Assembly (NCBI GenBank): GCA_045105075.1
Contig: JBGCDD010000137.1
Location: 1 to 15,549, forward strand
From: JBGCDD01 sp045105075
GTDB taxonomy: Bacteria; Pseudomonadota; Alphaproteobacteria; Rhodobacterales; Rhodobacteraceae
DNA: 15,549 nt
Direction: 5' to 3'
Notes under the pieces: model-generated
Databases searched by the model: none
Told to the model about the DNA's origin: nothing
What the model saw: the letters and a program-made list of their open reading frames with translations, nothing else
Shown: positions 1-6,373 of the stretch, one piece after another
How positions within the stretch are numbered: position 1 is the first letter of the stretch
Layout of the letters: every line of letters starts with the position of its first letter
Position numbers and translations under genes: made by a program

Positions 1-693
1 ATAGAAATTACGGGCATAGACCAGTGCCGCGACAGTATCGGTGCCCATCGCGTTGACCAAATGCGCCGCGCCGCCGATCCCGGCCGCCTCAAAACTGGAG
101 GCCCCACGCGCGCCAAAGTCATGCAGCTTGAAATCTATGCCTTCACCGCTGCCATCGGTTTCCATCAGCCGGGTGCGGATCGATGTCACAACCGCATGGG
201 ACAAGCTGCACACGGTGCTGGCATACCAAACCGCACGCAACAGCCGGGTTTCGAGGTAAGACACCAGCCAGAAACACTTGGGATCGGTGTTTTCAATGCG
301 CAACTGCGGGATCGCAACTGGCACCACAGTGCCTTCGGGCAAGGCTTCGATCAAAATCGGCAAGCGGCCCTCATGCACGTCGATGATGTGTTGCCAACCC
401 TGCACAAAAATCTCAAAACCGTGCGCTTTCAGAAACGGAGTTGCCTCGTCCAGCATCTGTTGGGTCACAACCGAGCCGGCCAATTTGGCCAACTCGATCT
501 GCAGTCCGAAAAACACCACCTCACCGATCTCGTCCCAAGCACGGCGCGCTTCGATATAGGACGACACATATTCAGTGCCCTCGGGATATTGGGAAAAGTG
601 GGAAAGTTTATAGCTGTCAGTGTCATAGATCAGATTATCGACGCCAACAGCGTTGCCAAACAGCGCGCGTGCGCTGGGGGTCTGGATGGTCAT
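1..693 (-). CDS. nadV: Nicotinamide phosphoribosyltransferase NadV (NAMPT family), N-terminal half; 3' end runs off the window
   Basis: The enzyme converts nicotinamide and PRPP to NMN, the first step of one-step nicotinamide salvage in the cytoplasm. The frame is open from an ATG at 693 to base 1 and gives 231 residues, about half the usual 460-490. Family marks are TDSYKLSHFSQYPEGT at residues 25-40, FFGLQ near 61-65, and LHDFGARGASS near 190-200 followed by AAGIGGAAHLVNAMGTDTVA, which closely parallels the active-site segment of human NAMPT. The start is supported by an AGGAGG Shine-Dalgarno about nine bases upstream. It lies downstream of nadM-Nudix on the same strand, whose product uses NMN, so the two form a pathway pair. 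The catalytic C-terminal half is outside the window, so completeness cannot be judged. A nicotinate phosphoribosyltransferase is a less likely reading because the motifs are those of NAMPT. Confidence 0.93.
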   Translation of the reverse strand, partial: MTIQTPSARALFGNAVGVDNLIYDTDSYKLSHFSQYPEGTEYVSSYIEARRAWDEIGEVVFFGLQIELAKLAGSVVTQQMLDEATPFLKAHGFEIFVQGWQHIIDVHEGRLPILIEALPEGTVVPVAIPQLRIENTDPKCFWLVSYLETRLLRAVWYASTVCSLSHAVVTSIRTRLMETDGSGEGIDFKLHDFGARGASSFEAAGIGGAAHLVNAMGTDTVAALVYARNFY

Positions 694-755
694 TGTCCTG
701 TTCCTCCTCGGATATGGACGGTGGCACCCTGCGGACATCCCGCGAGGTGATTGGA

Positions 756-776
756 TGCAAAGATACGCTCTTTGCA
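756..776 (-). promoter_or_regulatory. Perfect 8-bp hairpin between nadM and nadV
   Basis: TGCAAAGA and TCTTTGCA form a perfect 8-bp inverted repeat around a 5-base spacer, 15 bases after the nadM stop and about 63 bases before the nadV start. No T-run follows the stem on the minus strand, so it is not a typical intrinsic terminator. It could be an operator for an NAD-responsive repressor, or an RNA hairpin that protects or separates the two messages. The structure is seen; the role is inference. Confidence 0.45.
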
Positions 777-791
777 GGCAATGGAGTGGGG

Positions 792-1898
792 TTAACCGTG
801 CGCCATCAAGATTGACGAATAGGCAAACGGAACTTCGGGGACGAGCGCGTGAATGATATCAAAATGATCCTCAAACAACGTGTCCGGTGTGATTTCAGTG
901 ATCGGCACCCAGCGCGCGGCGGCGGCATCGCTGCCCGATTTCACCTTTTCCAGCTTGGCACGATCTTGCAGTTCAAACACAAAAGCCTCGGTGCGCACCC
1001 AGCCCTTTTCAGAGCGTTCAGGATGGTCAAACACCCGCCGCTCGCGCAGCCGTCCGCGCATCGCACCCTTGGGCATGTCCAGACCCGCCTCTTCGTAAAG
1101 CTCGCGAATGGCCGCGTCCAAAGCGGTTTCTCCGGGGTCAATATGCCCGCCCGGCAGCGCCCAAAGCCCCTTGCCCGGTTGCAAATCGCGTTTCACCAAC
1201 AGCACGTGGCCCGATTGCACAACCACAGTGTCGGCAGTGTTCACAGGGATCGCATAGCCAAATACCGCCTCGGCCGCCTTGGTGCGCACGCGGTAGTCCC
1301 TGACAAAGGTACCCTCGGCGCGGATGCTGGCGACCGCTTCGGAATTGTCGACCATCCAGTCCATCACCGGGGTGACCTGCGCGGCCCCAAAGCGTTGGCT
1401 CAGGTCGCCAAACCCGGCCTGATCGCCCAAAAACAACCCATGGCGCAGATCGGTTGCATTCAAGATCACACCGTCGTGGCTTTTGGGCGACGCCTCCAGC
1501 ATATCCCATTTGGGAAACCAGTTAAGATACTGCGATGATTGATCTTTATCAAACCCGGTCAACACAACCTTGGTGCTGGCCGGGTCCAGATCCGCACGGC
1601 GCATATGCGCCATCACGGCGGTGCGCACATTGCTGATCCAGGCGCGATCATTGTAAAGCGTGTCCACCAGCGGCAGAGTCTCTACGGGTTTTTCAAGGCC
1701 CTGCGTGCCCGCCGCGATAAACGCGCGGCGTTCGTCATAGGTGAACGGGTTTTTCCAACTGCGCGGGCGGTAAGAACTGCCCACAAGCAGCAAAACGCTG
1801 TCAGCCACGTCAAGCGCGCGGCGGGTGACGTCGAGATGTCCAAGATGGAAGGGTTGGAAACGGCCAATAAAGACGGCCAGCGTCTGGTCTTGTGTCAT
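792..1898 (-). CDS. nadM: Bifunctional NMN adenylyltransferase / Nudix hydrolase (NadM-Nudix)
   Basis: The 368-residue protein has two catalytic domains. Residues 1-180 are a nucleotidyltransferase with GRFQPFHLGHL at 12-22, where HLGH (18-21) is the HxGH motif, and SYRPRSWKNPFTYDER at 42-57. This domain joins NMN and ATP to give NAD. Residues 215-368 form a Nudix hydrolase with a complete Nudix box at 251-273 (GHIDPGE, seven residues, then REL, EE and GL). In characterised NadM-Nudix proteins such as Synechocystis slr0787 this half hydrolyses ADP-ribose. The frame stays open upstream to a TTG at 1916, but the ATG at 1898 has GGAGGA 8-9 bases before it and starts right at the family N-terminus. 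With nadV downstream, the pair makes NAD from nicotinamide in two steps. No cysteine, lesion or frameshift disturbs either motif. Confidence 0.95.
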   Translation of the reverse strand: MTQDQTLAVFIGRFQPFHLGHLDVTRRALDVADSVLLLVGSSYRPRSWKNPFTYDERRAFIAAGTQGLEKPVETLPLVDTLYNDRAWISNVRTAVMAHMRRADLDPASTKVVLTGFDKDQSSQYLNWFPKWDMLEASPKSHDGVILNATDLRHGLFLGDQAGFGDLSQRFGAAQVTPVMDWMVDNSEAVASIRAEGTFVRDYRVRTKAAEAVFGYAIPVNTADTVVVQSGHVLLVKRDLQPGKGLWALPGGHIDPGETALDAAIRELYEEAGLDMPKGAMRGRLRERRVFDHPERSEKGWVRTEAFVFELQDRAKLEKVKSGSDAAAARWVPITEITPDTLFEDHFDIIHALVPEVPFAYSSILMAHG

Positions 1899-2073
1899 AT
1901 CGTGCGTCCTCCGCAACTGTATCTGTTAACCGAGGCCTCCCCGGTTGTTCGAAACCTGCCACAGCTTTGCCGCCCGCACCAGTCGTTCAGTTCGAAAGTC
2001 CGCTATGCGACGTGTGCATGGCAAAAGCCGGCACAATTGGCATCATGCGTGTCTCTGACAGCGCGCGACGCGG
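1899..2073 (-). promoter_or_regulatory. nadM leader with a strong hairpin (1928-1946) and two GTTCGAAA repeats
   Basis: These 175 bases separate the ugpC stop from the nadM start and hold no convincing gene. Bases 1928-1946 can fold in minus-strand RNA as an 8-bp stem with one G-U pair and a 3-base loop (AACCGGGG, AGG, CCUCGGUU), ending about 20 bases before the nadM Shine-Dalgarno. The 8-mer GTTCGAAA occurs at 1947-1954 and again at 1990-1997, 43 bp apart, about four helical turns. A promoter is expected here because nadM differs in function from the ugp genes, but I see no clear -35/-10 pair. Confidence 0.4.
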
Positions 2074-3129
2074 TCATGGCTCCAGTCGTTTACCGGTCTC
2101 CGCATCAAACAAGTGCAGGTTTTCTGTCAGCGCCGAAAATGTCATTTCCGACCCCGGCGTGGCGGTGACGTGACCGGGCAGACTAACGACAATATCAGTG
2201 TCACTTCCGGCCAGCGTTCCGTGCAGCAACGTGTTGGCGCCCAGATGTTCAAACAGGTTCACCGTGACGTGCACTGGGCCCTGCGGATCAAGTTGCAAAT
2301 GCTCGGGGCGCAGACCCAAAGTCACGGGTCCCTGCACATGTCCCGGACCGGCCAGCGTGGCCCCATTGCTCAGCTCAAGTTGCCCTGATGCGGACTGTGC
2401 GGGCAGGAAATTCATCGCGGGGCTGCCGATAAAACCGGCGACGAACTGCGTGGCCGGGCGGTCATAAAGCTCGATCGGGGTGCCGAACTGTTCGACATAT
2501 CCACCATTCAGAACCATCAGACGGTCGCCCAGGGTCATTGCTTCGACTTGATCGTGGGTGACATAAATCGAGGTGACGCCAAGACGCTGTTGCAGCTTGC
2601 GGATCTCAAGGCGCATCTGAACCCGCAGCTTGGCGTCAAGGTTCGACAACGGTTCATCAAACAAAAACACCTGCGGATCGCGCACAATCGCACGCCCCAT
2701 CGCCACGCGCTGGCGTTGCCCCCCCGACAGTTGGCGCGGCTTGCGATCAAGATAGTCGCGAATTTCCAGCGTATCTGCGGCCTCTTCCACACGGCGATCA
2801 ATCTCGGCCTTGCTGATTTTGCGGATTTTCAGCCCATAAGCCATGTTGTCACGCACCGACATATGCGGATAAAGCGCGTAGTTCTGGAACACCATCGCGA
2901 TGTCACGGTCGGCTGGCTCCAGCTGGTTGACCATCCGGTCGCCAATGCTGATTTCGCCTGCGGTGACCGTTTCCAGCCCCGCCACCATACGCAGCAACGT
3001 CGACTTGCCACAGCCCGACGGGCCGACGATGACGACAAACTCGCCGTCTTCGATCTGCCCTTGCACGTGGTGCAACACTTCGGTGTCGCCATAGGCTTTC
3101 ACAAGGTCTTTCAGGGTGATGGATGCCAT
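2074..3129 (-). CDS. ugpC: Glycerol-3-phosphate ABC importer, ATPase subunit UgpC
   Basis: This 351-residue cytoplasmic ATPase powers import through UgpA and UgpE; E. coli UgpC has 356 residues. The ABC motifs are complete: Walker A GPSGCGKS (36-43), Q-loop FQNYALYPHMS (81-91), signature LSGGQRQR (134-141), Walker B FLFDEP (155-160), D-loop SNLDAKLR (162-169) and switch histidine H192 in THD. Residues from about 240 form the OB-fold regulatory domain (TOBE/MalK type), with LGLRPEHLQL as its recognisable strand. It is the last gene of the ugpBAEC operon, 10 bases after ugpE, with only a weak Shine-Dalgarno, which suggests coupling to ugpE. The ATPase alone would only say carbohydrate or polyol class (MsmK/UgpC/MalK); the Ugp assignment rests mainly on the binding protein. 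Confidence 0.93.
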   Translation of the reverse strand: MASITLKDLVKAYGDTEVLHHVQGQIEDGEFVVIVGPSGCGKSTLLRMVAGLETVTAGEISIGDRMVNQLEPADRDIAMVFQNYALYPHMSVRDNMAYGLKIRKISKAEIDRRVEEAADTLEIRDYLDRKPRQLSGGQRQRVAMGRAIVRDPQVFLFDEPLSNLDAKLRVQMRLEIRKLQQRLGVTSIYVTHDQVEAMTLGDRLMVLNGGYVEQFGTPIELYDRPATQFVAGFIGSPAMNFLPAQSASGQLELSNGATLAGPGHVQGPVTLGLRPEHLQLDPQGPVHVTVNLFEHLGANTLLHGTLAGSDTDIVVSLPGHVTATPGSEMTFSALTENLHLFDAETGKRLEP

Positions 3130-3139
3130 TTTGCTTTGC

Positions 3140-3991
3140 CTATTTATCAGTCTCGGTCAGCCCCTGAACGAACAGGCGCTGCATCGCAACAACCACAAAA
3201 ACCGGCGGGATCATCGCCAGAAGTGCGGTCATCATGATGATGTTCCATTGCGGGCTTTGTTCAGCGGCTTCAAGCATTTGCTTGATGCTCATCACGATGG
3301 TCGTCATATCGCTGTCCGTGGTGATCAACAGCGGCCACAGGTATTGGTTCCAGCCATAGATGAACAGGATCACAAACAGCGCCGCAATATTGGTGCGCGA
3401 CAGCGGCACCAGAATATCCCAGAAAAACCGCATCGGTCCGGCCCCATCGATCCGCGCGCTTTCCAGCATCTCATCGGGGATGGTCAGAAACACCTGGCGG
3501 AACATGAACGTCGCCGTGGCCGAGGCAATCAGCGGGATCGACAGCCCCCAATAGCTGTTGAGCATGCCCAGATTGGCCACCACTTCGAACGTCGGCAAAA
3601 TCCGCACTTCGACCGGCAACATCAGCGTGATGAAGATCATCCAGAAGAACGCCATGCGGAACGGGAACTTGAAATAGACGATGGCAAAAGCGGAAATCAG
3701 CGAGATCGCGATTTTGCCAAAGGCAATCATCAGCGCCATCATCAGCGAGTTGAACAGCATCCGCCACACCGGCGCCCCTTCGGACCCCGACAGACCACTG
3801 CCAAACAGCGTTTGTTTGAAGTTCTGCCAGAAATAGCCCCCCGGCAGCATCGGAATAGGCGCCTGGGTCATGCGCACCGCGTCATGGGTTGACGCCACAA
3901 AGGTGATCCAGATCGGCAGCGCCACGATCACGATGCCAAAAACCAGCACCAGATGAGACACGAAATTCAGCGTCGGGCGATTTTCAACCAT
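3140..3991 (-). CDS. ugpE: Glycerol-3-phosphate ABC importer, permease subunit UgpE
   Basis: This 283-residue inner-membrane permease (281 in E. coli) has about six hydrophobic segments, the first at residues 12-33. The EAA loop that contacts the ATPase lies at 174-197 (EMLESARIDGAGPMRFFWDI). Its ATG overlaps the ugpA stop by one base (TGATG), so the two permease subunits are translationally coupled and should be made in equal amounts. The family is MalG-type binding-protein-dependent permeases. It forms the membrane channel with UgpA, fed by UgpB and driven by UgpC. Length and motifs are normal and I see no lesions. Confidence 0.93.
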   Translation of the reverse strand: MVENRPTLNFVSHLVLVFGIVIVALPIWITFVASTHDAVRMTQAPIPMLPGGYFWQNFKQTLFGSGLSGSEGAPVWRMLFNSLMMALMIAFGKIAISLISAFAIVYFKFPFRMAFFWMIFITLMLPVEVRILPTFEVVANLGMLNSYWGLSIPLIASATATFMFRQVFLTIPDEMLESARIDGAGPMRFFWDILVPLSRTNIAALFVILFIYGWNQYLWPLLITTDSDMTTIVMSIKQMLEAAEQSPQWNIIMMTALLAMIPPVFVVVAMQRLFVQGLTETDK

Positions 3992-4872
3992 CAGTATTCC
4001 ACCTTGCGTTCGACATAGCGGAACTGAACCACGGTCATCGCGATCACGAGGAACATCAAGATCACCGATTGCGCCGCCGAGCCACCCAGATCGAGCCCGA
4101 CAAAGCCGTCGTTGTAGACTTTGTAGACCAGAATGGTGGTGGCGTTGGCCGGTCCGCCTTGGGTGACCGCATGGATAATGCCGAACGTGTCAAAGAAGGC
4201 GTAAACCGCGTTGATCACCAGCAAAAAGAACGTCGTGGGCGAGATCAGCGGAAAGATGAAATCCCAGAACCGGCGCACCGGACCGGCTCCGTCGATGGCT
4301 GCGGCCTCGATGACCGAGCGCGGGATCGATTGCATCGCCGCCAGATAAAACAGGAAATTGTAAGCAATCTGCTTCCAGGCGGCGGCAAAGATCACCAGCG
4401 CCATGGCCTGATTGCCGTTCAGATAATGGTTCCAGTCGACACCGACCATATCCAGCAGAAACGGGAAAATCCCCAAGGTCGGGTTGAACATAAACACCCA
4501 CAGCGCCCCGGCCAGCACCGGCGCCACCGCATAGGGCCAGATCAGCAAGGTGCGATAGGCGGTTGCTCCGCGCACCACCCGGTCGGCAAACCCCGCAAGG
4601 ATCAGCGCCACCGACATCGACAGGAACGCCACCGCGATCGAGAAAAAGATCGTGCGCCCGAATGTCTCCAGATATTGTTTGTCGGCAAACAGATAGGTGA
4701 AGTTTTCGAACCAGACAAATTCCGTGCTGAGGCCAAAGGCGTCCTCGATCAGGAACGATTGATACACCGCCTGACTGGCCGGCCAGATGAAAAACACCAG
4801 CGTGATCAGGATTTGCGGTGCCACCAACATGTAGGGCAACAGCGACGATGGGAAGTGGACGCGTTTAAGCAC
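3991..4872 (-). CDS. ugpA: Glycerol-3-phosphate ABC importer, permease subunit UgpA
   Basis: This 293-residue inner-membrane permease (295 in E. coli) has six predicted hydrophobic segments, beginning with residues 11-33. The EAA loop is at 186-211, with the core IEAAAIDGAGPVRRFWDFIF. The start is a GTG at 4872, supported by GAGG five bases upstream; no better ATG fits the family N-terminus. It is separated from ugpB by 78 bases that contain a strong hairpin and overlaps ugpE by one base. The GTG start and the hairpin together point to lower expression than ugpB, as is usual for permease subunits compared with their binding protein. Confidence 0.93.
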   Translation of the reverse strand: MLKRVHFPSSLLPYMLVAPQILITLVFFIWPASQAVYQSFLIEDAFGLSTEFVWFENFTYLFADKQYLETFGRTIFFSIAVAFLSMSVALILAGFADRVVRGATAYRTLLIWPYAVAPVLAGALWVFMFNPTLGIFPFLLDMVGVDWNHYLNGNQAMALVIFAAAWKQIAYNFLFYLAAMQSIPRSVIEAAAIDGAGPVRRFWDFIFPLISPTTFFLLVINAVYAFFDTFGIIHAVTQGGPANATTILVYKVYNDGFVGLDLGGSAAQSVILMFLVIAMTVVQFRYVERKVEY

Positions 4873-4901
4873 GGACGCCTCTAAATTCAGGGGGCAAAAG
4901 G

Positions 4902-4939
4902 CAACGCGGCCACCCGCAATGGGCCGCCGCGCCGCGTTG
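4902..4939 (-). promoter_or_regulatory. Strong hairpin between ugpB and ugpA (attenuator or mRNA stabiliser)
   Basis: CAACGCGGC (4902-4910) and GCCGCGTTG (4931-4939) are perfect 9-bp arms around a 20-base GC-rich loop, starting 11 bases after the ugpB stop. On the minus strand the stem is followed by CCTTTTG, a short T-run. It could be a leaky terminator or a barrier to 3' decay. Such elements commonly follow the binding-protein gene in ABC operons and raise its share of the product. The structure is seen; its effect is inferred. Confidence 0.6.
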
Positions 4940-4950
4940 TTTCGAACCGC

Positions 4951-6252
4951 TTACTTAGCGGAGCGTTCGAACTTGCGCAGCAGCGCATTGCCACGCTCGG
5001 CCGCTTCGTTCAGCGCGTCTGTGGCGGTCTTGTCACCGGCCCACAAGGCTTCCATTTCCTCGTTGATCACGTCGCGCACCTGCACGAAGTTGCCAAACCG
5101 CAGCCCGCGCGAGGCAGGTGTGGGTGTGTTGAGGCTCAGCTGTTTGATCGCCGTATCGGTGCCGGGATTGGTGTTGTAAAACCCCTGCTCCTTGCTCAGT
5201 TCATAGGCAGCGGTGGTGATCGGCACATAGCCGGTTTCCTGATGCCACCACGCCTGCACTTCTGCCGAGGACAGATAGGTCATGAACTTGGACAGACCTT
5301 TGTACTCATCCGCCTCGTGACCGGCCAGCGCCCACAACGTGGCCCCGCCGATGATCGAGTTTTGCGGTGCGTCAGCAACGGTTGTGTCCAGCGGCAACAT
5401 GGTCTGGCCGAACTCGAACTTGGCCTGTGACTTGATCGAGCCGTAATAGGCCGACGAGTTCATCCACATGCCGCATTCGCCGTTGGTGAACAGCGGCAGG
5501 CTGTCGCCGCGACGACCGCCATATTTGAACAGATTGTCCTTTGACATCGCCGCGATGCCGTCCAGACGGGCCGCAACTTTTTCGTTGTTAAAGGTGAACT
5601 CGGTGTCGAAACCGGCAAAGCCGTTCTCTTTCGTGCCCATCTCCATGTTGTGCCAGGCCGAGAAGTTTTCGATCATCACCCAGGACTGCCAGCCAAACGA
5701 CATGCCACAGGACATGCCATTGTCAACCAGCGCCTGCGACACGGTTTTGACGTCATCCCACGTGGTTGGCGCATCCACACCGGCCGCTTTCAGCGCATCG
5801 GCATTGTACCACAAAACCGGTGTCGAGCTGTTGAACGGCATCGACAAAAGCTCGCCGCCCGGGGTCTGGTAATAGGAAATCACCGCTGGCAGATAGTCAG
5901 ATTTATCAAAGGGCTCACCGGAATCCTTCATCATCTGCTCGATCGGATAGATCGCGCCTTTGGCGGCCATCATCGTCGCTGTGCCGACCTCAAAAACCTG
6001 CACCAGATGCGGATGCTCTTTGGCGCGGAACGCCGCAACCGCCGCGGTCATGGTTTCGGTGTAGTTGCCCTTGTAGGTTGGCACAATTTTGTAATCGGAC
6101 TGCGTGGCGTTGAAGTCTGCGGCGATTTTGTCAACACGCTCACCGTTGGTGCCGCCCATCGCGTGCCACCACTGAATCTCGGTTTCTGCGAACGCAACGC
6201 TTGAGGTCAGGCTCAAGACGGCCGCACTCAGCCAAATGGATTTCAAAGACAT
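4951..6252 (-). CDS. ugpB: Periplasmic glycerol-3-phosphate / glycerophosphodiester binding protein UgpB
   Basis: The 433-residue solute-binding protein captures glycerol-3-phosphate or its diesters in the periplasm and delivers them to UgpAE. A Sec signal peptide ends in SSVAFA with probable cleavage after A22. Long stretches resemble E. coli UgpB (438 residues) as I remember it: YKIVPTYKGNYTETM, QVFEVGTATMMAAKGAI, MPFNSSTPVLWYN, ENFSAWHNM, NSIIGGATLWAL, and a tail with AAERGNALLRKFERS. The ATG at 6252 has GGGAGGAAATAC directly before it, an excellent Shine-Dalgarno. It is the first gene of ugpBAEC. The substrate is inferred from family; roseobacter Ugp systems can differ in preference. In many bacteria ugp responds to phosphate starvation, but I could not find a convincing Pho box upstream. 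Confidence 0.95.
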   Translation of the reverse strand: MSLKSIWLSAAVLSLTSSVAFAETEIQWWHAMGGTNGERVDKIAADFNATQSDYKIVPTYKGNYTETMTAAVAAFRAKEHPHLVQVFEVGTATMMAAKGAIYPIEQMMKDSGEPFDKSDYLPAVISYYQTPGGELLSMPFNSSTPVLWYNADALKAAGVDAPTTWDDVKTVSQALVDNGMSCGMSFGWQSWVMIENFSAWHNMEMGTKENGFAGFDTEFTFNNEKVAARLDGIAAMSKDNLFKYGGRRGDSLPLFTNGECGMWMNSSAYYGSIKSQAKFEFGQTMLPLDTTVADAPQNSIIGGATLWALAGHEADEYKGLSKFMTYLSSAEVQAWWHQETGYVPITTAAYELSKEQGFYNTNPGTDTAIKQLSLNTPTPASRGLRFGNFVQVRDVINEEMEALWAGDKTATDALNEAAERGNALLRKFERSAK

Positions 6253-6373
6253 GTATTTCCTCCCGGGGATTTTCTCGCGCGATGGTTACGCAGTGGCCAA
6301 GAGAACTCAAGCAAAAGATTTGCGACGTTTCCCTAACAGTTCCATAAAGCTCCAAAACGGCGGGGTCGATCCT
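6253..6373 (-). promoter_or_regulatory. Probable ugpBAEC promoter region
   Basis: These 121 bases lie between the stop of the metallo-beta-lactamase gene and ugpB, and a change of function makes a promoter here likely. Apart from the ugpB Shine-Dalgarno at about 6256-6263 I see no clear terminator hairpin for the upstream gene and no good match to paired Pho-box repeats. A TTGCTT-like element exists without a well-spaced -10 partner. Confidence 0.35.

Noticed and set aside
61..750. Plus-strand frame of 229 codons over the first 700 bases
   Set aside because: It lies antisense to nadV, whose minus-strand frame shows clear family motifs and a good Shine-Dalgarno; the plus-strand product has no recognisable domain.
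1947..1997. Two GTTCGAAA copies as operators
   Set aside because: TTCGAA is a short palindrome that recurs elsewhere in the window, for example within ugpB, so the pair may be chance; it is only mentioned in the leader entry.
3116..3892. Plus-strand frame of 258 codons rich in His, Arg and Gln
   Set aside because: This composition is typical of the antisense of a membrane protein gene; it lies exactly over ugpE.
4069..4884. Plus-strand frame of 271 codons rich in Arg, His and Gln
   Set aside because: It is the antisense shadow of ugpA with no domain content.
6253..6373. Pho box expected for a ugp operon
   Set aside because: No pair of CTGTCAT-like repeats with proper spacing was found, so phosphate control is not claimed.
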